Assembly (NCBI GenBank): GCA_016927065.1
Contig: JAFGNJ010000002.1
Coordinates: 1-64,000 of the forward strand
Direction: 5' to 3'
Origin: Deltaproteobacteria bacterium
GTDB lineage: Bacteria; Desulfobacterota; B13-G15; RBG-16-54-18
Length of the DNA stretch: 64,000 nt
Under the pieces are notes generated by a model. It made no database searches. It had not been told where the DNA came from and was given only the letters and a program-made list of their open reading frames with translations. The position numbers were made by a program, and so were the translations under genes. Each line of letters opens with the position of its first letter. Within the stretch, counting starts at the first letter, position 1. This document shows, piece by piece, positions 47,707 through 56,525 of the stretch.

Positions 47707-49961
47707 CAAAATCTTTTAATCACCCTTTGTGCGTCATAACCTTTATGATCATTTTCTTTTTTTCGCTAATGCCCCCGCAGGCTATCGGGCAGGTTATAGG
47801 ATTTGATTTGGAGTCGCGCTATAAGGCTGACGTACCCGTTACCATGGAGGCGGATAAGCTTACCTACGATCAAAAAGGGGGTATTATTTCCTTAGAGGGA
47901 GAAGTGAAAATCCTTTATCACAATGCCTCATTGCGGGCTGATAAAGTACTATTTTATGAACAAACCAAGGATGTAGTGGCAGAGGGGGGAGTAGTTCTTA
48001 CTGAAGGGGATGATATTCTGCGATGTGATCGTTTGGAGCTGAACATAGATACGCAGAAAGGGGTGGTCTACCAAGGCAGGCTTTTTCTTAAGAAAAAGAA
48101 CTTTCATGTTACCGGGAGCAAGGCCGAGAAATTGGGTGAGATGGAATACCGCGTGTATGATGCCACCCTGACTTCCTGTGATGCGAAGATACCTGACTGG
48201 AAATTCTCGGCAAAGCGTTTGGATGTTGAAATCGAAGGTTATGCCGAGGGGGTGTGGACTGGCTTCCATGTGAAGAATATTCCCGTCCTCTATTTTCCTT
48301 GGGGCATCTTCCCGGTCAAGCTGGAGCGGCAGAGCGGGTTTCTCTTTCCCGAATTCAGTAGCTCAAGTAAGTGGGGGCCAGAGATCACCATCCCTTTTTA
48401 CTGGGTCATTGCACCCAATCAAGATGCCACCTTCTATTTAGAGCGCATCGGTGATAAAAGGGGGAGGGGGTTTAAACAAGGTGTCGAATACCGATATGCC
48501 TGGAGCAGGCATGCTCAGGGTCAGATCAAGGGCTTTTACATTTGGGATGAACAGTACGATAAGAGCTTCTGGTGGAAACAACGTGAAGATAAAAGCCGCT
48601 GGTCTATCTTTGCTGACCATGACCAGACCTTTCCCGGGAGGTATTACTTTAAAGCGAATGTCAATTGGGTGAGCGACAAGGAGTATCCCGTCGATTTTGA
48701 TAAAGACCTCCCTGAAGAATCCCTGATTGATGCCCGATCGCGGAACCAACTGGAATCCACCGTCATGCTGGGCAAGGATTGGGAATGGGGGGCTTTGGGC
48801 ACGGAATTTTCATATTTCCGTGATCTTGAGCCCGATCCAAATGACTCCACTGTAGATCACAACCGCGCCACCATGCAGAGGCTTCCCGAGGCGACTTTTT
48901 TTCTCTATCAAAACCGATTCCTAAGCACTCCTCTCTTCTATGAGATGGAGGCCCAGGGTACATACTTCTGGCGTGAAGAGCTTCCTACAAATCCTGCACT
49001 CATCTTGCCGGGGCAGATACTCAGGGGAGGGAGGATGGATCTCTATCCCCGGCTTGCACTCCCCCTCAAGCCCCTCGATATTGTGCGGTTTGAGCCGTGG
49101 GTAGGCTACCGTGAGACCATTTACTTTCCCGATGACCCTCTGGGTATATATGATGAGGTGAACAGTCGTGAGATATTCGATGTAGGCGCATCCCTTGCCA
49201 CGACTATTAGTAAGGTATTCCCTCTGCATGCGGGAAAAATTCGAGGGTTTAAGCATATCATCGAACCCGAGTTGGTCTATACCTATATTCCTAATGTGGG
49301 CCAGTCGAATAACCCTGCTTTTTATCAAAGCGACCGTGTAGATTTTTATAAAAACGACCTTATGTCCTACAATGACCGTATATCTCGATTCAACGGATTT
49401 ACGTGGATTCTCACAAATTATGTGATTGGGAAAGAAGTTAACGATGATGGCACGGTGACCTACCCCGAATACCTTTTCCTGAAGCTGTACCAAGGGTATG
49501 ATTTTTCGCCCCATCTCTCCTCTGAGGAACGCATGTCCAATCTTGTGGGGGAGGCGAGGATTACGCCCTTTACCTGGCTATCGGGGACAATGGACCTTGA
49601 ATACAACCCTCATCATCGGCGGCTCGATGTCTTCAATGCAGGGGTCAGCTTCTCCGATAGAAGGGGCGATCATCTGAACGCCGAGTACCGGTTCTCCGAA
49701 CGATACGGGGTTGAAGAGGTAAATACGGAGCTTGGGATTCGTATCATCGACCCTCTCGATTTTTATTTCGCCTATCGCCATAATCTCCTCGACAAGGTCA
49801 GGATCGAGACGGTCTATGGCTTGGATTATCGCCACCAATGTTGGGAAATAGCTCTCAGGTTGCACGATATAAACCGCTCTCCCGATAGGAGGCGGGATGA
49901 TGAGATCAAGGTAATGGTCTATGTCACGCTTACGGGTATCGGGAAATTTAGAGTCAAATAA
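47703..49961 (+). CDS. lptD: LPS-assembly outer-membrane protein LptD
   Basis: 752 residues. A signal peptide (LCVITFMIIFFFSLMPPQAIG) is followed by the LptA-like N-terminal beta-taco (VTMEADKLTYDQKGGIISLEGEVKI, DDILRCDRLELNIDTQKG, about 40-150) and a long beta-barrel from about 190 with PVLYFPWGIFPVKLERQSGFLFPEF. It inserts lipopolysaccharide into the outer leaflet with LptE (2997-3521). Only few cysteines are present, so disulfide control as in E. coli is doubtful. It confirms a diderm cell with LPS. Confidence 0.94.
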   Translation: MTKSFNHPLCVITFMIIFFFSLMPPQAIGQVIGFDLESRYKADVPVTMEADKLTYDQKGGIISLEGEVKILYHNASLRADKVLFYEQTKDVVAEGGVVLTEGDDILRCDRLELNIDTQKGVVYQGRLFLKKKNFHVTGSKAEKLGEMEYRVYDATLTSCDAKIPDWKFSAKRLDVEIEGYAEGVWTGFHVKNIPVLYFPWGIFPVKLERQSGFLFPEFSSSSKWGPEITIPFYWVIAPNQDATFYLERIGDKRGRGFKQGVEYRYAWSRHAQGQIKGFYIWDEQYDKSFWWKQREDKSRWSIFADHDQTFPGRYYFKANVNWVSDKEYPVDFDKDLPEESLIDARSRNQLESTVMLGKDWEWGALGTEFSYFRDLEPDPNDSTVDHNRATMQRLPEATFFLYQNRFLSTPLFYEMEAQGTYFWREELPTNPALILPGQILRGGRMDLYPRLALPLKPLDIVRFEPWVGYRETIYFPDDPLGIYDEVNSREIFDVGASLATTISKVFPLHAGKIRGFKHIIEPELVYTYIPNVGQSNNPAFYQSDRVDFYKNDLMSYNDRISRFNGFTWILTNYVIGKEVNDDGTVTYPEYLFLKLYQGYDFSPHLSSEERMSNLVGEARITPFTWLSGTMDLEYNPHHRRLDVFNAGVSFSDRRGDHLNAEYRFSERYGVEEVNTELGIRIIDPLDFYFAYRHNLLDKVRIETVYGLDYRHQCWEIALRLHDINRSPDRRRDDEIKVMVYVTLTGIGKFRVK

Positions 49962-49981
49962 AGAATAAAAGAGGTGAGGGG

Positions 49982-50713
49982 ATGAAGGGAATTATTCTTG
50001 CCGGTGGTCTGGGAACCCGCATGCACCCTTTAACTAAGATTACCAATAAACATCTTCTGCCGGTGTACGATAAACCGATGATTTATTATCCTCTGCAGGC
50101 TCTTGTCAACGCCGGGATAAAAGATATTCTTATCGTCACCGGAGGAAACTATGCCGGGGACTTCCTGAGGCTCCTCGGCAACGGCCAGGAATTTGGGCTC
50201 AAACATATTAACTACACATATCAAGAAGGTGAAGGGGGCATTGCAGCGGCCCTCAGTTTGGCGGAGTTCTTTGCTGATAAGGATAAAATCTGTGTCATTC
50301 TAGGGGACAATGTTATTGAGAAGAATATCCAAAAGGCGGTGAAGACCTTTGAGGGACAAAAGGAAGGAGCCATGATCATGGTGAAGGAAGTCCCCGACCC
50401 TCAACGTTTTGGTGTTCCTGTTTTAAAGGGTGAGAAGATCGTTAAAATCGAGGAAAAGCCCACATCCCCTCAATCCCCTTATGCGGTTACAGGCATCTAT
50501 CTGTACGATAATAGGGTATTTGACATCATAAAGACGCTGAAGCCATCGGGCCGTGGAGAACTGGAAGTAACCGATGTGAACAACGCCTATATCGAGAAGG
50601 GGCAATTGATGTGGGAGGTTCTTGATGGGTGGTGGACTGATGCGGGGACCTTCGAATCCCTCCTGCGGGCAAGCCAGCTGGTGGCCGAGACGGGTGCTAA
50701 CAAGATGGGGTGA
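49982..50713 (+). CDS. rfbA: Glucose-1-phosphate thymidylyltransferase, short form
   Basis: 243 residues. GIILAGGLGTRMHPLTKITNKHLLPVYDKPMIYYPL is the nucleotidyltransferase signature, with TYQEGEGGIAAALSLAEFF, CVILGDNV, RFGVPVL and the GWWTDAGTFESLL end. It makes dTDP-glucose. It is about 45 residues shorter than E. coli RmlA (lacking the C-terminal helices), a common variant. It overlaps the epimerase frame downstream. Related enzymes use UTP, so exact nucleotide use is inferred. Confidence 0.9.
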   Translation: MKGIILAGGLGTRMHPLTKITNKHLLPVYDKPMIYYPLQALVNAGIKDILIVTGGNYAGDFLRLLGNGQEFGLKHINYTYQEGEGGIAAALSLAEFFADKDKICVILGDNVIEKNIQKAVKTFEGQKEGAMIMVKEVPDPQRFGVPVLKGEKIVKIEEKPTSPQSPYAVTGIYLYDNRVFDIIKTLKPSGRGELEVTDVNNAYIEKGQLMWEVLDGWWTDAGTFESLLRASQLVAETGANKMG

Positions 50714-50721
50714 GGATGGTG

Positions 50722-51177
50722 ATGATAAACGGTGTGCAAGTTAAAAAACTGCGGGTTATCCCCGACGAACGGGGTAGGCTTATGGAGATCTTGCGCAACG
50801 ATGATGAACTCTTTCAACAGTTCGGGCAAGTCTATATGACTACCACGTACCCCAATGTGGTCAAGGCATGGCACTACCACAAAGTCCAGACCGATAATGT
50901 GACGGTCGTGAAGGGTATGCTCAAGCTGGTCCTCTATGATCCGCGGGATGGTTCGCCCACCAAAGGTGAGATTAATGAGTTCTTTATCGGTGAGCACAAT
51001 CCGCAGTTAGTACAGATTCCAAAAGGGGTCTATCATGGGTGGATGTGCATTAGTGAAACAGAGGCAGTAGCCGTTAATATCCCTACGGAGGTATACAACT
51101 ATAACGATCCGGATGAATACCGCCTCCATCCCCACGAAAACGACATACCCTACGAGTGGGCGAGAAAAGATGGTTGA
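50722..51177 (+). CDS. rfbC: dTDP-sugar 3,5-epimerase-like protein
   Basis: About 151 residues from the ATG at 50722, which has GTGAGG 6 bases upstream (GTG at 50710 is an alternative). DERGRLMEILRNDDELFQQFGQVYMTTTYPNVVKAWHYHK has the RmlC-type cupin core and catalytic histidine (AWHYHK), and PKGVYHGWMCI the second conserved histidine. It is shorter than classical RmlC (about 180). It may be an epimerase for a dTDP-hexose other than rhamnose; no rfbD is present in the window. Confidence 0.85.
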   Translation: MINGVQVKKLRVIPDERGRLMEILRNDDELFQQFGQVYMTTTYPNVVKAWHYHKVQTDNVTVVKGMLKLVLYDPRDGSPTKGEINEFFIGEHNPQLVQIPKGVYHGWMCISETEAVAVNIPTEVYNYNDPDEYRLHPHENDIPYEWARKDG

Positions 51178-52192
51178 GAGAAAGACGCTCCTCGTAACCG
51201 GCGGCTGTGGCTTTATCGGCAGTAATTTTATTCACTATATCCTCACTCACTACCCCACTTACCGCATCATCAATTTGGATAAATTAACATATTGCGGCAA
51301 CCTCGATAACCTCTGCGAGGTGGCGCATCAACCAAATCTTATCTTTGTCAAGGGGGATATTGCTGATAGAGAAAAAGTCAAGGGGATCCTGCACGATGAG
51401 CGTATTGATTGCATTGTGAACTTTGCTGCTGAATCACATGTTGATCGGAGTATTGAAGACCCCGATCTATTTTTGCGCACTAATATTTTGGGAACACAGG
51501 TTTTGTTGGAAGGGGCGCGGGAAGCGGCCGTCCCTCTCTTTATCCAGATATCTACCGATGAGGTCTATGGATCTCTGGGTTCTACCGGAGCATTTACTGA
51601 GGCAACTCCCCTGAAGCCTAACAGCCCTTATGCAGCGAGCAAGACCGCTGCCGACCTCCTAGTGAGAGCCTATATAAAGACCTACGGTATCGCTGCCATC
51701 ATTACCCGTTGTTCCAATAATTATGGCCCATATCAATTTCCTGAAAAATTACTTCCTTTGATGATCAGCAATGCAATGGAAGACAGAGAACTTCCGGTTT
51801 ACGGTGACGGGCTCAACGTTAGGGATTGGATATACGTTGAAGACCACTGCCGGGCACTCGATACAGTCCTTCATCACGGCAACGGTGGGGAAATATACAA
51901 TATTGGAGGAGCAAGTGAACGGACAAACATCGAAGTGGTACGGACTATCTTAGAGGTATTGGGAAAACCGGAATCTCTGATCCGATTTGTCATGGATCGA
52001 CCCGGACACGATCGCAGATACGCCATGGACTTCTCCAAATTAAACAAGAAGCTGGATTGGAAACCCAAGATGACCTTTGAGGAGGGTATAAAAAGGACGA
52101 TCAGTTGGTACATAGACCATCAAGAATGGTGGCAGCGGATAAAAACCGGGGAATATTTGAAATACTATGAACGGATGTATGGAAATAGGTAA
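51170..52192 (+). CDS. rfbB: dTDP-glucose 4,6-dehydratase
   Basis: About 341 residues from the ATG at 51170, which overlaps the end of the epimerase gene by 8 bases. NAD loop TGGCGFIGSNFIHYIL, the DKLTYCGNLDNL segment typical of RmlB, the SHVDRSIEDP loop, the TDEVYGSLG active-site Asp-Glu pair, SPYAASKTAADLLV (YxxxK) and SNNYGPYQFPEKLLPL. It forms dTDP-4-keto-6-deoxyglucose, the precursor of several deoxysugars for O-antigen or capsule. Confidence 0.95.
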   Translation: MVERKTLLVTGGCGFIGSNFIHYILTHYPTYRIINLDKLTYCGNLDNLCEVAHQPNLIFVKGDIADREKVKGILHDERIDCIVNFAAESHVDRSIEDPDLFLRTNILGTQVLLEGAREAAVPLFIQISTDEVYGSLGSTGAFTEATPLKPNSPYAASKTAADLLVRAYIKTYGIAAIITRCSNNYGPYQFPEKLLPLMISNAMEDRELPVYGDGLNVRDWIYVEDHCRALDTVLHHGNGGEIYNIGGASERTNIEVVRTILEVLGKPESLIRFVMDRPGHDRRYAMDFSKLNKKLDWKPKMTFEEGIKRTISWYIDHQEWWQRIKTGEYLKYYERMYGNR

Positions 52193-52201
52193 GCGGAGGG
52201 C

Positions 52202-52927
52202 TTAAAGAGAGGATTTGTTTTCTACCATGGCCTTTTTTTTAAACTCTCGTGGGCAGGCTTGGGTCATTTTTTTGAACATTCTGGCAAAATGATATTGGTT
52301 GTTAAAGCCGCAGGCAAAGGCTATTTCACTTATTGAGTATCCAACCCCTTCTTCGAGCATCTGCATCGCTCGGGCGATTCGCACCTTATTTAAATACACG
52401 GAATATGTCACGCTCAGTGTTTTTTTAAATGCCCGTTCAAGACAAGAAACGCTCATACCAGTTTGACGGGCAACATGGGCGAGCTTAAGGGGCAAACAGT
52501 AATTCGTATTAATATACTGAATTGCCTTATGAATCCCGGTCTGAGCGCGGTTGAAGCTTCTTTCTCGTATTCCAAGGACGGTTTGAATACTGTCCCTCAG
52601 TTCATGCTCATGAATAGGTTTTTTGAGATAATCGCTCGCACCATTTCGGAATACTGAAACGGCGAGTTCTTCAGAACCGTAAGCAGTCATGATGATAACA
52701 GGTAATGAAGGTGCAACAAACTTTAAAACCTGAAGCAGGTCCATACATGGTGCATCGGGCGTATGATCGAGGAGGACAAGATCGACATCGTTGTGAAAGA
52801 AAAACTCGCATGCTTTTTGTGTGTTTTTTTCAATTATTACCTGACATTCTCGAAGAGCGGCAACAAGGCTCTGATGGTATGTTTCAGCACTGGAATCTAT
52901 GAGTAGTATCGTATGTGTTTTCCCCAT
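52202..52927 (-). CDS. Response regulator with AraC-type output
   Basis: 241 residues. A receiver domain (about 1-125) has the phosphoacceptor Asp in VDLVLLDHTPD, the Thr in VIIMTAYGSEELA and the Lys in YLKKPIHEHEL. The AraC helix-turn-helix pair follows (HVARQTGMSVSCLERAFKKTL and ISEIAFACGFNNQYHFARMFKKM). No sensor kinase is adjacent, so it is an orphan regulator. It is convergent with rfbB, 9 bases between stops. Confidence 0.93.
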   Translation of the reverse strand: MGKTHTILLIDSSAETYHQSLVAALRECQVIIEKNTQKACEFFFHNDVDLVLLDHTPDAPCMDLLQVLKFVAPSLPVIIMTAYGSEELAVSVFRNGASDYLKKPIHEHELRDSIQTVLGIRERSFNRAQTGIHKAIQYINTNYCLPLKLAHVARQTGMSVSCLERAFKKTLSVTYSVYLNKVRIARAMQMLEEGVGYSISEIAFACGFNNQYHFARMFKKMTQACPREFKKKAMVENKSSL

Positions 52928-53039
52928 AGCCTATGCAATATTCATATAACTAATTCATCACATCAGGAGATGTGCCCTCTACACTCCTACTCAGTTCAAA
53001 CTACATCCCTCATATTTTAGGCGAAGTGTTAAAATGACG

Positions 53040-53079
53040 CGAGCCTCTCAAGGTGTGTTACATCACCCTAAGAGGCTCG
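53040..53079. other. 16-bp imperfect hairpin in intergenic DNA
   Basis: CGAGCCTCTCAAGGTG (53040-53055) pairs with CACCCTAAGAGGCTCG (53064-53079) with two mismatches and an 8-base loop. There is no adjacent T run on the plus strand and only TTTT a few bases away on the minus. It lies between the response regulator and the PilZ gene; the remainder of that 275-base gap shows nothing else. Confidence 0.45.
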
Positions 53080-53202
53080 GAATATAATTACTTCTGTAAA
53101 CCTCTTTGCATGAGTCATTTTAAAAGCACAAGTTATTTTTTTGGCTATTACTTACAGATTCTCTATCAGAGTAAAGCTAAGGTAATTTTCGGCCGTTGTC
53201 AA

Positions 53203-53826
53203 TCAAAAAATTTTAAATTTCTTAAAGAGTATCAGACTACGATACTGCCACCACGCTACTATAAAGCTACTGAGACCTATCGCGGACAATAGTACCCCAA
53301 TCTTTGCAGTTGTTGCTAAGTTACTCGCGAAGCCTGCTAAAAAAATGACGACGCCGGCTATAAAACTATAAGCCCCCCCAATCTGTACTTTTTGCCATAG
53401 TTTACCCGTTTCCAAAGCGGTATTTCTTACAAATTCTTCCCATGTTTTTCTCTCTTCAGGTTCCATTTGTTTGAGAAAAAATAGAATGCCAGCTCTAAAA
53501 TAGTATGAGACCTCACCTGAACCAAAGTCATACCATATAACCCTTCCCCTCGCTCTGACTTTTTTTTCGTATGGAGGGAGTGTTACTTCTAATTCGACCT
53601 CCTTGTTTTCCAAAACGAGATACGGAATCAAGTTTACCGGTTTTTCCCCCTCCCGAATAAAAAGAACCCCGTTTGTTAAATTTACCTGTAATTCAATCGA
53701 TATGCCCAAAGGGGAGATATTTTTTGTAACTATTTCGATTGTTGGGGGATGTTTGCCAGCGCCGAGTAGCCTGAGGCGTAAGGGTACAGCTATTTCTAAT
53801 CTTTTGGATTTACGTCGATTCGGCAT
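53203..53826 (-). CDS. PilZ-domain membrane protein
   Basis: About 207 residues from the ATG at 53824-53826 (GGGGGGAA site upstream; the longer frame lacks support). RRKSKRLEIAVPLRLRLLG has a basic RxxxR opening consistent with PilZ c-di-GMP binding, and TKNISPLGISIEL is a plausible (D/N)xSxxG motif. Two C-terminal membrane helices follow (FIAGVVIFLAGFASNLA, IGVLLSAIGLSSFIVAWW). It may sense c-di-GMP at the membrane. It stands alone. Confidence 0.75.
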   Translation of the reverse strand: MPNRRKSKRLEIAVPLRLRLLGAGKHPPTIEIVTKNISPLGISIELQVNLTNGVLFIREGEKPVNLIPYLVLENKEVELEVTLPPYEKKVRARGRVIWYDFGSGEVSYYFRAGILFFLKQMEPEERKTWEEFVRNTALETGKLWQKVQIGGAYSFIAGVVIFLAGFASNLATTAKIGVLLSAIGLSSFIVAWWQYRSLILFKKFKIF

Positions 53827-54090
53827 CGTTCCCCCCCTTATCATAGAATGTTTTCGTATCAATTATAGCAAATTCTGGAAAAATTTCAAACGGCACCTTT
53901 TAGTCTATCTTGATTCTGTTAGTATGAACCGATTGTCTCAGAAGGGATTTGAGTTTACTCTAAAATTAGTTATTTAACGTAAGAGGTGAAAGCCTTACGA
54001 TATATAGAGATGATTAGGAGGTTTTATGATGAAAGATTGTTTTATAATGCTAATATATTATAATTCTTGAATATATTGTATTGTTATTTT

Positions 54091-54166
54091 TGGAGCGGGC
54101 AACGGGGCTCGAACCCGCGACCCCAAGCTTGGGAAGCTTGTGCTCTACCAACTGAGCTATGCCCGC
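54091..54166 (-). tRNA. tRNA-Gly (anticodon CCC)
   Basis: A 76-base cloverleaf with encoded CCA. The acceptor stem GCGGGCA pairs with TGCCCGC, the D arm contains AGCTCAGTTGGTAGAGC, the anticodon stem-loop is CAAGC-TTCCCAA-GCTTG and the T arm has GGTTCGAGC. The 7-base loop places CCC at positions 34-36, decoding GGG. Confidence 0.95.
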
Positions 54167-54177
54167 TTGTGTTTAAC

Positions 54178-54205
54178 AATAGAGTATTCTCCACGTTGTT
54201 GTCAA
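54178..54205 (-). promoter_or_regulatory. Promoter of tRNA-Gly
   Basis: On the minus strand TTGACA (54200-54205) and TCTATT (54178-54183), 16-base spacing, ending 11 bases before the tRNA 5' end. Confidence 0.5.
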
Positions 54206-54211
54206 TACCTC

Positions 54212-54245
54212 AAAAAATAGAGGGATCGTCATCTGAAGATCCCTC
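54212..54245 (-). terminator. Terminator after the PxxKW gene
   Basis: On the minus strand an 8-bp GAGGGATC / GATCCCTC stem with a 10-base loop is followed by TATTTTTT (plus-strand A run 54212-54217). It lies 25 bases after the gene stop and just ahead of the tRNA promoter. Confidence 0.75.
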
Positions 54246-54270
54246 ATTTGTTGCGTTGCATAACCCCTCC

Positions 54271-54567
54271 TTACTGTGAGCTTCGTGCGCTATTTCGCTT
54301 GGAGGCCTTCAGGGGGTTTAATTTTTTAGCGGCGCCGTTATTACTTTGTACCTTCTTAGTATGCGTTGCCAAATTGCAGGTGCCACTGATCCACTTCAGT
54401 CGAGGCTCACTGTAACTATTGCAATAGAGGCCAGTAGGATATTCAACGATACGGTCGCAACCTTGGCATTCCTCTACGATAGGATGACACTGTCCGCCGT
54501 TGTACGCACAGCCATTTTTCCCCATGAAGATGCACTCCACACCCGCCTTTATCGTTTGACAAACCAT
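54271..54567 (-). CDS. PxxKW-family cysteine-rich protein
   Basis: About 98 residues from the ATG at 54565-54567, with GGGAGG 8 bases upstream (a GTG three codons earlier overlaps that site). Nine cysteines, with VECIFMGKNGCAYNGGQCHP, ECQGCDRI, YCNSY and the family signature EPRLKWISGTCNLATH. The family is found mainly in Deltaproteobacteria; function unknown, metal or iron-sulfur binding is likely. A terminator hairpin sits in its leader (54598-54632). Confidence 0.88.
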   Translation of the reverse strand: MVCQTIKAGVECIFMGKNGCAYNGGQCHPIVEECQGCDRIVEYPTGLYCNSYSEPRLKWISGTCNLATHTKKVQSNNGAAKKLNPLKASKRNSARSSQ

Positions 54568-54597
54568 GGGTATCACCTCCCTTCTGAAATAAGATAT

Positions 54598-54632
54598 AAA
54601 AAAACCCGCCTCAGAACCACCTTAAGCGGGTT
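54598..54632 (-). terminator. Terminator hairpin in the PxxKW leader
   Basis: On the minus strand AACCCGC (54626-54632) and GCGGGTT (54603-54609) form a 7-bp stem with a 16-base loop, followed by seven T (plus-strand A run 54598-54604). It lies about 30 bases before the PxxKW start codon and about 85 bases after the stop of the TraB-like gene. An alternative GAACC / GGTTC pairing (54629-54633 with 54614-54618) uses part of the same stem. It may be a plain terminator or an attenuator. Confidence 0.7.
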
Positions 54633-54654
54633 CTCACTGGCTGAAAGTGTCATG

Positions 54655-54683
54655 TATGTATCAATTCTGCTCTCACTTGTCAA
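54655..54683 (-). promoter_or_regulatory. Promoter ahead of the leader terminator
   Basis: On the minus strand consensus TTGACA (54678-54683) and TACATA (54655-54660) are exactly 17 bases apart, between the TraB-like stop and the terminator hairpin. Transcription would start near 54647 and meet the hairpin after about 15-40 bases, before reaching the PxxKW gene. Confidence 0.5.
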
Positions 54684-54716
54684 GGGATTTTTTGGTGGAG
54701 CATGGAAAATAATGTT

Positions 54717-55478
54717 TTACCGGTGCCAAGCTGGGGAAAACGGCCTTTTTTGCCCTGTTTTTAAGTAATCAGGGATAGAAACGCCTAATAAAATCCTCTG
54801 CGGTTTCAAGTCTTCGAGGAGATTATAGAGGGTTCCCTGGTTTGTAACGAGATGTTGCCACCCACCTATATGAACTATATGGCGCCCCTGATACGTTGCT
54901 ACTATCTTTCTGAGCCTGTAGGCCATGAAGTGCTCTCTTTTTTGCCAATCTTCATCCGTATGCATCAGATGTAAGCACGGGGATTGTGTTCCATTATGCA
55001 AGAGATTTTTGGCATGTTTGTACTCCCTCATAACTGTTTTTGTGAGCGGCGTGCTATCATAATCAATGACCTTTTTGAGGTTGTCCGGCGAGATGAGTGC
55101 TTCTACGTGATTCAGGAGCTGGCGGGAACATAAAGAGCTATCAAGGCAATGGAGGGAGAGGCCGTGGCGCTGGCTGTAGAACCTGGCCCCTTTGTATTCA
55201 AAGGGTAGATCGAGCAAGGCCGCAATCCCGCCGACACCGGTGGACCTCAGGAGGCCCTTAAGTTGGGGTAACTTCAATGTCTCGGGTTCTCGGATCTCTT
55301 GCAGACCCTGCAATAACTTTTCCGTGAGGATTTTTTTTCGTCTTCGACGATAGGTTAGACCGTACATGCTGAACTCAAGGGTGATGACGTGGGGCTTGAG
55401 CCTAGCGAGGTCCTTAACGAGCTTTGTCAGTCCTTGAGGATCACGATGAACGGTCCCCACGAGTGTTAGTGTAGCCAT
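54717..55478 (-). CDS. TraB/GumN-like protein
   Basis: 253 residues. The opening TLTLVGTVHRDPQG (GTVH motif), the VITLEFSMYG acidic segment, and the late KREHFMAYRLRKIVATYQGRHIVHIGGWQHL match the TraB/PrgY/GumN superfamily, an EreA/ChaN-like fold of putative metal-dependent hydrolases or heme-related proteins. Function unknown. There is no signal peptide or membrane helix. It is divergent from trmJ. Confidence 0.75.
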   Translation of the reverse strand: MATLTLVGTVHRDPQGLTKLVKDLARLKPHVITLEFSMYGLTYRRRRKKILTEKLLQGLQEIREPETLKLPQLKGLLRSTGVGGIAALLDLPFEYKGARFYSQRHGLSLHCLDSSLCSRQLLNHVEALISPDNLKKVIDYDSTPLTKTVMREYKHAKNLLHNGTQSPCLHLMHTDEDWQKREHFMAYRLRKIVATYQGRHIVHIGGWQHLVTNQGTLYNLLEDLKPQRILLGVSIPDYLKTGQKRPFSPAWHR

Positions 55479-55616
55479 GGGTAATCCTCACTCTAGAGGT
55501 ATACGAGCTTTTTACTCTAGTCAAGATATTTATCCACGGTATAATGTGCGTTGATGAGTAGAGAACGCGTGATATAGAGCCATCCTACCATAGTCGGAGA
55601 AAGGAGAACGTCGTTC

Positions 55617-56342
55617 ATGGAAAACATGAGAATCGTTTTGGTTCGTCCTCAAGGAGTAATGAATATTGGCTCCGTCGCCCGGGCCATGAAGAACGTTGGG
55701 ATTAAGGAATTGGCCCTGGTGAATCCTACCGCTCCCCCGACGCACCCCGATGCCCGGATTATGGCAGTGAGGGCACACGATATCTTGGACAATGCCTTGA
55801 TCTTTTCTCGTTTGAGCGATGCCATTACCGATTGTACCTGGGTGATCGGAACTACCAGGCGCAAAGGCAAGGGGAGGGGAGGGGTTATTGATCCGAGGCA
55901 GATGGCCTCAGAGATAGCTGATGTAGTTCAACAGAATAACGTAGCCATCGTCTTTGGACCTGAAGATAGGGGGTTGACCAACAGAGACCTTGATCTGTGT
56001 CAACGCCTGGTTACCATTCCCACCCACGAAGAGTATGGTTCTCTCAACCTCGCCCAAGCCGTGATGATTATTTGTTATGAGATTTACATCACTACCCGTC
56101 ACCACGACGCTGCTTCACGGACCCTGCGATTGGCCACCTCCAAAGAGCTGGAAGAGATGTATCGGCACATAGAGGAGGGTCTCCTGCGCATCGGTTTTCT
56201 CGATCGAAATAACCCCAAGCGTATAATGGCGGTGCTGAGAAGGATCTTCAGCAGGGCACGGCTTAGCCCTCGAGAGGTGAAGATTCTGCGCGGGATATGT
56301 CGGCAGGCACTGTGGTATCAAGATCAGATTCCCTCTCTGTAA
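55617..56342 (+). CDS. trmJ: tRNA 2'-O-methyltransferase TrmJ-type
   Basis: 241 residues, SPOUT/TrmH superfamily. IVLVRPQGVMNIGSVARAMKNVG, VIGTTRR, VAIVFGPEDRGLTNRDL and YGSLNLAQAVMIICYE are the three TrmH motifs including the SAM-binding trefoil knot. A C-terminal helical extension (LATSKELEEMYRHIEEGLLRIGFL) is characteristic of TrmJ, which methylates position 32 of tRNAs. A perfect TATAAT at 55540-55545 may be its -10 box, though no good -35 accompanies it. Confidence 0.9.
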   Translation: MENMRIVLVRPQGVMNIGSVARAMKNVGIKELALVNPTAPPTHPDARIMAVRAHDILDNALIFSRLSDAITDCTWVIGTTRRKGKGRGGVIDPRQMASEIADVVQQNNVAIVFGPEDRGLTNRDLDLCQRLVTIPTHEEYGSLNLAQAVMIICYEIYITTRHHDAASRTLRLATSKELEEMYRHIEEGLLRIGFLDRNNPKRIMAVLRRIFSRARLSPREVKILRGICRQALWYQDQIPSL

Positions 56343-56370
56343 GGACTTGATTGTGATCAGAGAATAACAT

Positions 56371-56408
56371 CCACGATCTCTTTCGTATGAAATTTTTTGT
56401 GATCGTGG
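56371..56408. other. Inverted repeat upstream of fusA
   Basis: CCACGATC (56371-56378) and GATCGTGG (56401-56408) with a 22-base AT-rich spacer, followed by two copies of GTTCATGA. It could be an operator or an RNA structure in the EF-G leader. Confidence 0.35.
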
Positions 56409-56525
56409 CATGCACGTGTTCATGATGATGTTCATGAACGAATGAGTCTCATTGACCCACACGAGGCTTTGTGATAAAAGATATTGAATTTCCAAGGGTT
56501 CGGTAATTATTGATTCGGAGAGCAG

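Noticed and set aside
54067-54279. 70-codon plus-strand frame with SGQRGSNPRPQAWEACALPT
   Set aside because: This is the well-known false protein read antisense from a tRNA gene.
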